Source of the DNA: Blastocatellia bacterium
GTDB taxonomy: Bacteria; Acidobacteriota; Blastocatellia; Pyrinomonadales; Pyrinomonadaceae
DNA length: 64,000 bases
Direction of reading: 5' to 3'
Assembly: GCA_013697915.1 (NCBI GenBank)
Contig: JACCVY010000240.1
Span: forward strand, 1-64,000
Of the stretch, positions 43,865-51,947 are shown piece after piece. The notes under the pieces are model-generated. The model made no database searches. It saw only the letters and a program-made list of their open reading frames with translations, and had not been told where the DNA came from. Both the position numbers and the translations under genes were made by a program. Each line of letters opens with the position of its first letter. The first letter of the stretch is position 1.

Positions 43865-44920
43865 CTAGGATCGCAGCCAGCCCGGCGGCGCACCGGCGCG
43901 TCTCGCTTCATCCTCAAGCTCACGCCATCTGGCACTTAGTCCGGCGCGCGCAGCCGACAACTCATTGAAATGCGTTATCAGGGCGCTGCGTTCGTAGCTG
44001 TAGTCGAAAGCTTGAATTCCCGAACCAAAAGCACCCACGCTGGAAACGATTGGAAACGGAAACCCAACGCCAAGCGATCGCGAATGGCGAAAGCCGCCGT
44101 TGTTCAGCCACCCGCGCGTGGCCCCGCCCCCGACTCCCACGCGTGCTGTCAAACGCGGTCCAAATTGCGGCGCGCTATACGGTGGCAGTGGACGTTGTCC
44201 ACCGGCGCGCAGAAACGGACCTCCGATACCGGCGTTGCCAAATGAAACGTCCGGCGTAATGAATGGGAGAACGGTGATAGAAGTAAAGCCGCTCGCAAAA
44301 GGAGATGGGGAATCCTCAAGCCGCACGCGCACGTAATTGAGTTCGGCGTCGATAGCAGCCATCTCGGTCCGCAAGGCTGAAGCGCGCGCGCGCCAATAAC
44401 TTTCCGACTCTTGTTCGACTGATCGTGTCGCTCTCAATTCACTTCGAATCTGCTCTGATTCAGTCTCGGCGCGTCGTCGAGATTCAGCCACGCTCGGCAA
44501 TCCAAGCTCTTGTCTTCTCTTTTCGTAGGCGAGCTCGCTTTGCCTGCGACGCACCATCGATGATTCGAGGTCACGATTTGTAATTGTTCGCCGCGCGCTG
44601 GAAGTTGTGGTTGGGGGTTGAGTGCCTGAATCCGCGCGGGGCACGCCAATGCGCCGCAACAGAGCACCGGCTGTTTCGTTATTCGCTTTCTCGGTGGCCG
44701 GAACGTCAATGGCGGCGAGCTGCAGCGTAATCTGAATCTCCGGCCCCGCTTCGTAGGTCAGCGTCGTGGCCGTAACCTGAAACTTTGCGGGTATTTCAAT
44801 CCGCTTTCCCCCGCGCATAACAATCGTGTAGGCACTCGCCGTGCAAACAAACAAGATGATAAGAACACTACTAGCGGCAATCCGGCTTATCGCCTGCTTC
44901 GTTTGGTAGAGTTTTCGCAT
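43865..44920 (-). CDS. Hypothetical secreted protein with coiled coil
   Basis: A 351-residue protein with a signal peptide or anchor (residues 14 to 31). The N-terminal domain (YTIVMRGGKRIEIPAKFQVT, then LQLAAIDVPATEKAN) has a small beta-fold reminding of short periplasmic modules. A charged coiled coil follows at about 125 to 215, then a Gly/Pro/Phe-rich region. A second helical segment near the C-terminus contains SARWRELEDEARRAGAPPGW. I know no function. A TGCTATACT element lies about 55 bases upstream. Its stop codon is the edge of heptad tract 7. Confidence 0.7.
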   Translation of the reverse strand: MRKLYQTKQAISRIAASSVLIILFVCTASAYTIVMRGGKRIEIPAKFQVTATTLTYEAGPEIQITLQLAAIDVPATEKANNETAGALLRRIGVPRADSGTQPPTTTSSARRTITNRDLESSMVRRRQSELAYEKRRQELGLPSVAESRRRAETESEQIRSELRATRSVEQESESYWRARASALRTEMAAIDAELNYVRVRLEDSPSPFASGFTSITVLPFITPDVSFGNAGIGGPFLRAGGQRPLPPYSAPQFGPRLTARVGVGGGATRGWLNNGGFRHSRSLGVGFPFPIVSSVGAFGSGIQAFDYSYERSALITHFNELSAARAGLSARWRELEDEARRAGAPPGWLRS

Positions 44921-44973
44921 AATTCAACTCCAAATCATTAACGGACCTTTTTGAGCGGGAGAACGGTTTTTTA

Positions 44974-44982
44974 AGTATAGCA
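44974..44982 (-). promoter_or_regulatory. Candidate extended -10 promoter
   Basis: TGCTATACT on the minus strand, the same 9-mer seen before rnj, lies about 55 bases before the start codon of the coiled-coil protein gene. TTCCGG 18 bases upstream is a weak -35. Confidence 0.4.
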
Positions 44983-45041
44983 CTCTGATTTATTCGCCCG
45001 GAATGGTGCGGCGACTTCTCGCCTTAGCGTTCAAAAAACCT

Positions 45042-45070
45042 TTGCAAGGAACGGGACACTCTGATATACA
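45042..45070 (+). promoter_or_regulatory. Sigma-70 type promoter for the DUF4383-like gene
   Basis: TTGCAA (45042-45047), a 17-base spacer and TATACA (45065-45070) lie about 105 bases before the ATG at 45175. Confidence 0.5.
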
Positions 45071-45174
45071 TTCGCCACCGTCAGACATCACCCTCGCTGG
45101 TTTACGCGGTTGCTTTTAATTGTTGCAGCGGCCGCATGGTAGTCAACCTTTCACAGAGGAGAAAAACGGTAATC

Positions 45175-45522
45175 ATGGCAAAAACTGTTGCTAAGATTAT
45201 GGGGCTGGTGCTGCTGCTGGTAGGCGTGCTTGGTTTTACTCACGTGTTGGATTCTCTCGGCGCCCATCTTTCGCCCGCGCATAATCTTGTACATATTCTT
45301 TCCGGTGTGATTGCGCTTTACTTTGGCTTTGCCGGCTCCCTCAGCGGCGCAAAGGGCTTTTGCATTATCTTTGGCTTGATCTATTTGCTACTCGGAATAC
45401 TGGGACTGGCCATGGGCGAGTTGCATATCGGGCCTTTGATGTTGGGCAAAGTAGATCACGGCATTAATTTGATTGTGGGTACAATCTTTCTGGCGGGAGG
45501 TTTGTTTACTAAAAATCCTTAA
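45175..45522 (+). CDS. DUF4383-like small membrane protein
   Basis: A 115-residue protein with four hydrophobic helices: VAKIMGLVLLLVGVLGF, NLVHILSGVIALYFGFAG, FCIIFGLIYLLLGILGLAMG and GINLIVGTIFLAGGLF. The motif NLVHILSGVIALYFG and the final HGINLIVGTIFLAGG are typical of DUF4383. The function of the family is unknown; members often appear among general stress genes. ATG 45175 follows AGAGGAGAAAAACGG and is preferred over an in-frame start at 45136. It has its own promoter and no operon partner. Confidence 0.8.
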   Translation: MAKTVAKIMGLVLLLVGVLGFTHVLDSLGAHLSPAHNLVHILSGVIALYFGFAGSLSGAKGFCIIFGLIYLLLGILGLAMGELHIGPLMLGKVDHGINLIVGTIFLAGGLFTKNP

Positions 45523-45639
45523 CTTCGCCGCGCACGTAAGCGGCCAACGAGTTTCAGGTTGCAAGGACAGGTTGTTGTAAGGGACGCAATTGCGCCCATC
45601 AACCCGCAAAACCTTGCAACCTGATTCATTTTTGGTGAA

Positions 45640-48039
45640 CTAGAATTTCAGGCTGAGGCCGGCGCGGCCAACGACCTCCGGCGCGAGAAAGCCGTTCTCG
45701 TAATAACGGCGATTGAAAACATTTTCAGCGCCGGCGAAGAGAACAATTGTCGTCCGGTCCGCCAATCTTCTTTCATAACTGCCGAACACATCAGCCTTGG
45801 TGTACGCTGGGAAAATAAGCTCCGCACTTCGAAACGGAAAATCATTTTCAAAAACCGGCGCCAGGTACGGACCCGTGCGCGTCAGATCGAAATTAAAGGC
45901 GAACGCCCGGTACCGCTGACTGAATAGCAAGCCAAATACATTTTTGGGGATTACGTATTCGGGTTGAAGTCCGCGCGAAACCAGCGAGCGATCGCTATTG
46001 GTATAGGTGTAAGAAAAACGCAGGTTCGTACCGCGCGCCGGCGATGCTTCCAGCGAGGTTTCCAGGCCGCGTGCGAGGCCACCGGGCTGATTAACGAAGC
46101 CGCTAAAACGGCCGAGGCCCAGTGGGTCTACAACAAACGACGATTGCAGAGCGATTACCCGCCGCAGGCGCGTGTAAAAATAGTTGGCGCTCGCAAGCAC
46201 GCGATCGTGCGCGAATCGCTGTTCAATGCCGCCGTCGACGCTGATTGACTGTTCAGCGCGCAGCGTTGGATCGCCAAATCGGACGAAGCCGAGGTTTTGA
46301 AAAGTACCCCCGCCGAATCGCTCGTACAATGAAGGCGCCCGGAACCCGTTGCCCGCGTGCGCGTGCAATTTCGTACCTGTCGATCGGACAAAGTAGGCAA
46401 CCGAAGCGTCGCCCGTAATTGAGCGTTCCCCATTTACGCTGTTCAGAAATCCGGGCCGGTCCGCAGCGCGGATGCGAAAGAATTGTCCGCGCGCCGCAAC
46501 CGAGACTTGCAGGCGATCGCCCAGTAAAGAAATCTGGTCCTGGCCAAACACTGCGAACGTGCGCTGCCTGTCAGTAGTGTTGTTGAAAAAACTAAACGAC
46601 GGGATTGACTGTTGAAATAACGACTCGTTTTCAAATTCAAAACCGGCGGTCACCAGATTTGATCGCGCTATGTGAATGTTGAGTCGTCCGTCGAATGTGT
46701 CAGTGGTTCCCTTGTTCAGACTGAAGAATTCAAAATCGCCGAAGGGATAGAACGTGGCAAGTCGCGGATCGATTCGCGGGCCATTATAATTCCGGCGGTG
46801 ACTCGAAACGCGTTGATAAGAGATTGAGTAAGAGATGTTTTCGTTCGGCTGGCCCAGCAAACGTAGTGAGCCAACCAGTAAGCGATTGCGGCGACCTTCA
46901 TCGGGATTATTTAGATCCGGATGGAACGTCACACCGGGAACTGCGCGAGCGAATCCAGAAGTAACCGCAAAGGCTGCCGGCAGTGCGAAGGGACTGTCGT
47001 TCAGCCGGGCATTTGAGATTGTTCCGTATAAATTTCCTGCAATGACAAGCGTAGGCGAAACGTTGTACTGAACCCTCGCACTCCCTGCGGAATTGCCATA
47101 CTGGTCCTCGCCATCAACTCCGCGACGCACATCCAGGCGATTCAAACCCAGGTTAAATCCAAAGCGCTTCCAGCCGGACGACAACTTTACCCGCTCGCGA
47201 AATGTCTCGAGGCCGCCACCCTCCGCGCCCAGTTCGAAATGAATGCCAGCGGTCGGCGTGTCAGTCACCAGGTTCACGACGCCGCCCACGGCGCTGGTTC
47301 CATAGATCGAAGAGCCTGCGCCACGAAGAACTTCAACACGGTCCATTGCCACCGGCACAAGGTCGGTCATCAATGCGGCCGCCGAACCATTAATGTCCCC
47401 GGCATCGCGCACGCGCATGCCGTCGAGCAGAATCGCCGTATCGAAAGCGCGCTGTCCGCGAATACGAAGCGTGGTCAAAGCTCCCGGCGAGCCTTGTTGC
47501 TGGACGCGCACGCCCGGAGTTCCGCGCAACGCTTCGGGAAGCAACAACTCGTGTTTTTGTTCGAACTCCGCGCTGTCAAGAATGAAAACGACCTTCGAAA
47601 CTTCATCATCGCGCTGTGCGGTTCCGGTCGCTGTTACCACCACATTTTCGCTGATGCCGGCGACTTTCAGCGCCACAATTACTTGTTTGCGATCAGCGCG
47701 CGCAACTGTAATTTCATCCAAAGTAAAGCCCGAAAACCCATCAGCCTTTACTTCAATAAAATACTCGCCCGGTGACAGAGTTGCGAATTCAAACTTCCCT
47801 TCGCTGTCTGAAGATGTCGAGAGGTAAAAACCTGTGCGCGAACTCAAATGAACTGAGGCGCCGGCAACTTTTGCGCCTTTCTCGTCAGTGACTGTGCCGT
47901 GAATGTCCGCGGTGGATTGCGCAAAAACACTTGCCGCAAAACATGCTGAACACAAAACCGCGGCTGTCAGACTCAACAGACCGTGACGCAAACTACGTTT
48001 TCCGTTATGTATCCATTGATAGTTCTTAGTTGTAATCAT
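45640..48039 (-). CDS. TonB-dependent outer-membrane receptor, probably for cobalamins (BtuB-like)
   Basis: A 799-residue receptor. A signal peptide is followed by a carboxypeptidase-regulatory-like beta-sandwich (about residues 45 to 125: IHGTVTDEKGAKVAGASVHL), a plug (about 130 to 260, with LRIRGQRAFDTAILLDGMRV and VEVLRGAGSSIYGTSAVGGV) and a 22-strand barrel ending in an aromatic residue (AGLSLKF). The cobalamin riboswitch in its leader and the adjacent btuFCD genes argue for vitamin B12 or cobamide uptake. The N-terminal sandwich is not in E. coli BtuB but is frequent in Bacteroidetes- and Acidobacteria-type receptors. Confidence 0.9.
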   Translation of the reverse strand: MITTKNYQWIHNGKRSLRHGLLSLTAAVLCSACFAASVFAQSTADIHGTVTDEKGAKVAGASVHLSSRTGFYLSTSSDSEGKFEFATLSPGEYFIEVKADGFSGFTLDEITVARADRKQVIVALKVAGISENVVVTATGTAQRDDEVSKVVFILDSAEFEQKHELLLPEALRGTPGVRVQQQGSPGALTTLRIRGQRAFDTAILLDGMRVRDAGDINGSAAALMTDLVPVAMDRVEVLRGAGSSIYGTSAVGGVVNLVTDTPTAGIHFELGAEGGGLETFRERVKLSSGWKRFGFNLGLNRLDVRRGVDGEDQYGNSAGSARVQYNVSPTLVIAGNLYGTISNARLNDSPFALPAAFAVTSGFARAVPGVTFHPDLNNPDEGRRNRLLVGSLRLLGQPNENISYSISYQRVSSHRRNYNGPRIDPRLATFYPFGDFEFFSLNKGTTDTFDGRLNIHIARSNLVTAGFEFENESLFQQSIPSFSFFNNTTDRQRTFAVFGQDQISLLGDRLQVSVAARGQFFRIRAADRPGFLNSVNGERSITGDASVAYFVRSTGTKLHAHAGNGFRAPSLYERFGGGTFQNLGFVRFGDPTLRAEQSISVDGGIEQRFAHDRVLASANYFYTRLRRVIALQSSFVVDPLGLGRFSGFVNQPGGLARGLETSLEASPARGTNLRFSYTYTNSDRSLVSRGLQPEYVIPKNVFGLLFSQRYRAFAFNFDLTRTGPYLAPVFENDFPFRSAELIFPAYTKADVFGSYERRLADRTTIVLFAGAENVFNRRYYENGFLAPEVVGRAGLSLKF

Positions 48040-48170
48040 GATTAGCTTCTCCTGCCCGTCGCAGTGCGAGCTGAAAGTGAAGCGACCATAAGATGTCCTG
48101 ACTTGCGGTTATGAATTCAAACAGTCAACCTGAAATCGAAGCTGACCGATATATGAATCGCCTTTGCTCT

Positions 48171-48312
48171 TTGCCTTCCCGGATGTTGATCCAGTGGTAA
48201 TCAAGAGCATCGTGGCCGCTTACAGTTGCGCGGGCAGTGACGGAATTGCACCGTCTTCCCTTGGTGGCCCTTCAATGGTTAGTAGACTGCCGGAGCGTTT
48301 CATGCACCGGCG
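48171..48312 (-). ncRNA. Cobalamin riboswitch upstream of the TonB receptor
   Basis: On the minus strand GGGAAGACGGTGCAATTCC, then CTGCCCGCGCAACTGTAAG, are the conserved core of the cobalamin (B12-box) riboswitch. The 3' end with CCACTGG and CGGGAAGGC closes the fold near 48171. The 5' part (GGTGCATGAAACGCTCC, about 48293-48309) lies inside the last codons of btuD, whose stop is at 48272. About 130 bases of leader follow before the receptor ATG. The switch should repress receptor synthesis when cobalamin is plentiful. Confidence 0.88.
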
Positions 48313-49075
48313 TAATACGAGGTACCCCGCTTATCGGATGTGCATCGACTAAAACTCTTACCGCAAACACTTCATTGAGAAGTTCGGGCGTCAATACTTC
48401 TTCAGGACGCCCAAACGCGACACTCTTTCCGTCCTTCATCAGCAGGACGTGATCTGAAAACTCCGCCGCCAGATTAATATCGTGAGTGACGACTAGCGCT
48501 GCAGTTTTTCGCTTATTACAGCGCGCCCGCACCAGCGCCAGGATGGTGGCTTGATGCGCCAGATCGAGATTGGCTGTCGGCTCATCAAGCAGCAATATTC
48601 CCGCTTCAGTAGCCAGCGCTCGCGCCAGCACCGCTCGTTGCCGCTCACCGCCAGAGAGCTCATTCATCAGCCGGCCACTAAGTTCATCCAACTGGGTTTC
48701 AGAGATAACCTCGCGCGCAATTTCGACGTCGCGCGTTGTTTCCCAGCCCCACGCCGCCGTACTGGCCCAGGCATAACGACCACCCAGCACAAATTCGAGG
48801 ACGGTAACCGGAAAACGAAGATCGGCTTCTTGTGCAACTACGGCAATCCGCTTTGCGATGACGCGGCGCGAATGGGAATTTATCGGCTGGCCATCCAACA
48901 AAATCGTTCCGGACGAAATAGCTAATCCACCGTTCAGCGCGCGCAGCAGCGAAGATTTTCCCGCGCCGTTTGGCCCAATAATGGTCGTGACCTCGCCTGG
49001 AGCAAGTTGCATCGAGACGCCGCCGACCGCTTTGCGCTGGGCGTAATGAATTGAGATGTCGCTGGCTTCCAACAT
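48272..49075 (-). CDS. btuD: Cobalamin (iron-siderophore family) ABC transporter ATPase
   Basis: A 267-residue FecE/BtuD/HmuV-type ATPase. Walker A is GPNGAGKSSLLRAL, the signature LSGGERQRAVLARAL, Walker B ILLLDEPTANLDL, and the switch His is in VVTHDINLA. Similarity alone cannot separate haem from B12 importers; the two riboswitches and the BtuF-like protein favour B12. It follows the permease by 17 bases. Its last 13 codons also encode the 5' side of the downstream riboswitch, so that part is under double constraint. Confidence 0.92.
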   Translation of the reverse strand: MLEASDISIHYAQRKAVGGVSMQLAPGEVTTIIGPNGAGKSSLLRALNGGLAISSGTILLDGQPINSHSRRVIAKRIAVVAQEADLRFPVTVLEFVLGGRYAWASTAAWGWETTRDVEIAREVISETQLDELSGRLMNELSGGERQRAVLARALATEAGILLLDEPTANLDLAHQATILALVRARCNKRKTAALVVTHDINLAAEFSDHVLLMKDGKSVAFGRPEEVLTPELLNEVFAVRVLVDAHPISGVPRITPVHETLRQSTNH

Positions 49076-49092
49076 TTCGTGCCTCGTGCTGC

Positions 49093-50121
49093 TTAACGGC
49101 GTTTCAGCAAATAAATAAACAAGGGAGCCCCGACGAGCGCAGTGATCGCGCCCACGGGCAGTTCTCGCGGCGCGATGATCGTGCGCGCAACTGTGTCGGC
49201 GAAAATTACGAATGCAGCGCCAGCTAGAGCAGACGCGATGATCACGATGCGATTGTCGCTGCCAAAAGAAAGTCGTACTAAGTGGGGCACCACCAGCCCG
49301 ACATAGCCAACCGATCCGCTCGAGGCGACCGAAGCGCCCACCAGCAGACTCGCAGCGAGGAACACAGTCACGCGCACTTGTTTTACTTCTACGCCGAGAT
49401 CGAACGCGTCACGCTCGCCCAGCATCATCAGATTCAACGAGCGCGCATTGAGCGCCAGACACGCAACGCCGATGCCGGCTGAGACAAAGGCCACAAGCAA
49501 CAAGTTAGTGCTGGTGCCGGAAAGATCACCAAGCAACCAGAAGGTGAACGAACGAATGCGTGTCGCATCCATCAGTGTTGTAATGAAAACGATCGCGGAT
49601 GAAAGAAAGGTAGTGACGATGACACCCGCCAGGATCAATCGCTCGGGAGTGGCCCCCGCTCGTCCACGGGCCAAACGGTAAACCACGAATGTCGCCGCCA
49701 GCGCGCCGGCAAATGCGAACACCGGCCGGCTCCATTCGTGTACGCCAAAAAAAACAAGCGCAATCATTGTTCCGACCGCCGCCCCGTTCGATACACCCAG
49801 CAGATAAGGTTCGGCGAGCGGATTGCGCAGTAACGCTTGATACCCTGCGCCGGCCGCGGCCAAACACATTCCCACCGCGCCCGCCAGCAAAATTCGCGGC
49901 AACCGAACGTCGAAAAGGATTGCTTCCTGTTCGAGAGTTAGTCCACAAGATGATCTCCCCGTTAACGCGCACAGCGAATTGGCAAGCGGCAGACGCTGGC
50001 TGCCTACAACCGAGGCAACAATGAATACTACCGCCAGTGTGAGCAGAAGTAGTCCACAGACAAAGAGCGCCCGACGAAACGTCGCACGTGCCGGCTCAGA
50101 TGATTGCCGTCTGGTCACCAT
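49093..50121 (-). CDS. btuC: FecCD-family cobalamin ABC transporter permease
   Basis: A 342-residue polytopic membrane protein with about ten helices. The family LLRNPLAEPYLLGVSNGAAV segment, the LAGVIVTTFLSSAIVF stretch and the C-terminal VVPHLVRLSFGSDNRIVI with REIPVGAITAL-like RELPVGAITALVGAPLFIYL are typical. It works as a dimer with BtuD and receives substrate from BtuF. The spacer to btuF is 204 bases and is mostly hairpin array D, which is unusual inside an uptake operon. Confidence 0.93.
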   Translation of the reverse strand: MVTRRQSSEPARATFRRALFVCGLLLLTLAVVFIVASVVGSQRLPLANSLCALTGRSSCGLTLEQEAILFDVRLPRILLAGAVGMCLAAAGAGYQALLRNPLAEPYLLGVSNGAAVGTMIALVFFGVHEWSRPVFAFAGALAATFVVYRLARGRAGATPERLILAGVIVTTFLSSAIVFITTLMDATRIRSFTFWLLGDLSGTSTNLLLVAFVSAGIGVACLALNARSLNLMMLGERDAFDLGVEVKQVRVTVFLAASLLVGASVASSGSVGYVGLVVPHLVRLSFGSDNRIVIIASALAGAAFVIFADTVARTIIAPRELPVGAITALVGAPLFIYLLKRR

Positions 50122-50133
50122 GGCGTAACAACA

Positions 50134-50296
50134 TGCGGCCTAGCCGCCTTCCGTGCGATAAGGCTTTGCCTTACCGGGGCCTTACAGCCCTGTCTTTCGC
50201 GAGGCTGCGCCTCGCGATGGGAGGCATAGCCTCCGATAATTTTGATCACGCGTCCGAAAAGGCAGAGCCTTTCTGCACGGAGGCGGCAGAGCTGCG
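50134..50296. repeat. GGC-N3-GCC hairpin array inside the btu operon (element D)
   Basis: A chain of short perfect palindromes: TAAGGCTTTGCCTTA, CGAGGCTGCGCCTCG, GGAGGCATAGCCTCC and AAAGGCAGAGCCTTT. The outer ends also pair imperfectly (left 50134-50175 with right 50255-50296). The left end, GCGGCCTAGCCGCC then TTCCGTGCG, matches the signature of elements C and E. Confidence 0.8.
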
Positions 50297-50325
50297 AATA
50301 ACCCTCAGCTTAAATAGCCCTGCCA

Positions 50326-51264
50326 TCACTTAAATGCCTCCGAATGTAAGGAGCGCGCCATTTCCTCAAGCCCACCCACCAACCGCGGACCCGGTCGCGA
50401 CAAGTGATCATCATTGATCCTGAAGACTCGATTGTTCAGCGCCGCCGGCGAATTCCGCAGTGGCGCCGCAACTGTCGAATTTGCCGATCCCATGGACCCT
50501 CCGGTTGGCAGAATGATCGCATCCGGTTTTGCCGCCAGTGCCGACTCGTCGCTGTATCTGGGAAACGCGCCCGGCACATCAGCAGTCACTGACAGGCCAC
50601 CGGCGCGCCTTACCAAATCCGTCAAGTACGCATCGCGGCCAATCGTGTAAAGAGGTTGATCAGACACCTGATAAAAAACGCTTACCGGTTTGGATTGCTT
50701 TATCGCTGCTTCGATCTTGTCAGCGCGTGCGCGCAATTCTGCCGCCAATTTCGCTGCTTGAGCTTGTTGATTAAGCAAGTCGCCGATCGTTGTAATTGAA
50801 CGAAAAACTTCTTCCAGGCTGCGTGGGTTCGTGACGTAGACAGCAATGTTCTGTTGATTGAGTTGAGTAGTGAACGCTTCGAGCTGTGAAGCAGTTGAAA
50901 CCAAAACGAGCTGCGGCTTGAGCGCAATGATTCGTTCAATGCTCGGGTGCATTGTGTCGCCAACCTTGGCGACACTCTTAGCCGCCGCCGGATAATCGCA
51001 ATATTCCGTGTCTCCTACCAAGCGGTCACCAGCGCCGACTGCGTAAACAATTTCGGTGAGATTTGGCGCCAGCGAAATCACACGCTCGATATTTACCGGC
51101 AGCGTGACCTTGCGTCCTGCCTCGTCAACAACGTCCCTTGTTTGGGCGCCAACTTTGATGTCGGATGATCGTTGCCGCGGAGCGCAGCTCAAAACACCGG
51201 CAACCAGGCACAGAAGGACCATGGCCCGCACAATTTCTTTTGGTTTAACGTGGTCTAGTTGCAA
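50326..51264 (-). CDS. btuF: Cobalamin-binding periplasmic protein BtuF-like
   Basis: A class III substrate-binding protein with two lobes and a rigid helix. ISLAPNLTEIVYAVGAGDRL (lobe 1), VGDTEYCDYP, VGDTMHPSIERIIALKPQLV and the later LVRRAGGLSVTADVPGAF are typical of BtuF/FhuD-type proteins. A lipoprotein signal ends with the lipobox VLSC. The start is uncertain. TTG 51264 gives a 312-residue protein with AGGAGG 14 bases upstream. ATG 51222 would leave too short an n-region, while ATG 51312 and ATG 51387 lie in or next to the riboswitch expression platform. Riboswitch and promoter are upstream. Confidence 0.85.
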   Translation of the reverse strand: MQLDHVKPKEIVRAMVLLCLVAGVLSCAPRQRSSDIKVGAQTRDVVDEAGRKVTLPVNIERVISLAPNLTEIVYAVGAGDRLVGDTEYCDYPAAAKSVAKVGDTMHPSIERIIALKPQLVLVSTASQLEAFTTQLNQQNIAVYVTNPRSLEEVFRSITTIGDLLNQQAQAAKLAAELRARADKIEAAIKQSKPVSVFYQVSDQPLYTIGRDAYLTDLVRRAGGLSVTADVPGAFPRYSDESALAAKPDAIILPTGGSMGSANSTVAAPLRNSPAALNNRVFRINDDHLSRPGPRLVGGLEEMARSLHSEAFK

Positions 51265-51388
51265 AACAGTCCCGACGACCTCCTGGTTTCGCGAAAGGAA
51301 ACAGGCACTCATCGGGACCGGAATGGAAGCTGGTGGTCCGTGCGGCCTGAACGCCTTTCCGCGAAGCGTTCGAAAGCTGCAAAGCATC

Positions 51389-51517
51389 CTGGCAGGTCTC
51401 CTGGCTTAGAGAGCAAATTCAATCACCTAGGTAATCGAATGCCTCATCACAGTGGCGCGACCGCGCGGGAGTCTCACCCGCTTCCCTATTCTCCCCTCTT
51501 CGGGGCACCCAGACGCT
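51389..51517 (-). ncRNA. Cobalamin riboswitch upstream of btuF
   Basis: On the minus strand all core blocks of the cobalamin riboswitch are present in order: GGGTGCCCCG with its hairpin, AATAGGGAAGCGGGTGAGAC, CCGC then GCCACTGTGATGAGG, and the 3' block AAGCCAGGAGACCTGCC (51391-51407). After it, GAACGC and GCGTTC can pair and may form part of the expression platform before btuF. It should switch off btuFCD when cobalamin is abundant. Confidence 0.95.
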
Positions 51518-51551
51518 TTCAAATAAAAAGATCAAGTCGTAATTGTGGCGG

Positions 51552-51580
51552 ACACTAACACGCGCTTCGGGTCGTGTCAA
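51552..51580 (-). promoter_or_regulatory. Sigma-70 type promoter for the btu operon
   Basis: TTGACA (51575-51580), a 17-base spacer and TAGTGT (51552-51557) on the minus strand lie about 35 bases before the riboswitch core, as expected for a riboswitch leader. Between here and hairpin array E (51581-51710) nothing else is recognised apart from an alternative TTGACT/TATACA pair with a 19-base gap. Confidence 0.65.
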
Positions 51581-51709
51581 ACATTTGCCCGAGGCGATTG
51601 GCCGCAATGTATACTCTGTTGCCGCATCAGCCAGTCAACAATCTTTGCCTGCGAGTTTTTGTCGCAGTCGCCGAATGGCTTTGCACAAACGTGGGCTTTA
51701 AGTACGTCT

Positions 51710-51890
51710 GCTTGCGGCTTTGCCGCGTTCCGTGCGGTAAGCCTGAGGCTTATTAGCTCTTGTCGGAGGCTACGCCTCAACCCTTTGTTATCGCACGGCA
51801 AGAGTCAGGAAGAGGCACAGCCTTGAGCAGAAAAGCTGTTTCCGGTAAGCCATAGGCTTACCGCACGGAACGCGGCAAAGCCGTCTATCA
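51710..51890. repeat. GGC-N3-GCC hairpin array with 30-bp perfect inverted repeat (element E)
   Basis: Arms 51715-51744 and 51854-51883 are exact reverse complements over 30 bases. They contain CGGCTTTGCCGC and GTGCGG, shared with element C. Inner palindromes are TAAGCCTGAGGCTTA, GAGGCTACGCCTC, AAGGCACAGCCTT-like and TAAGCCATAGGCTTA. It lies between the btu promoter and the divergent glycosyltransferase gene. Confidence 0.85.
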
Positions 51891-51947
51891 ACTCCGTCGA
51901 GTGTTTGCGCGCAGCCTCGCCGGGTTAGGAACTGAATCACTTCTCTT

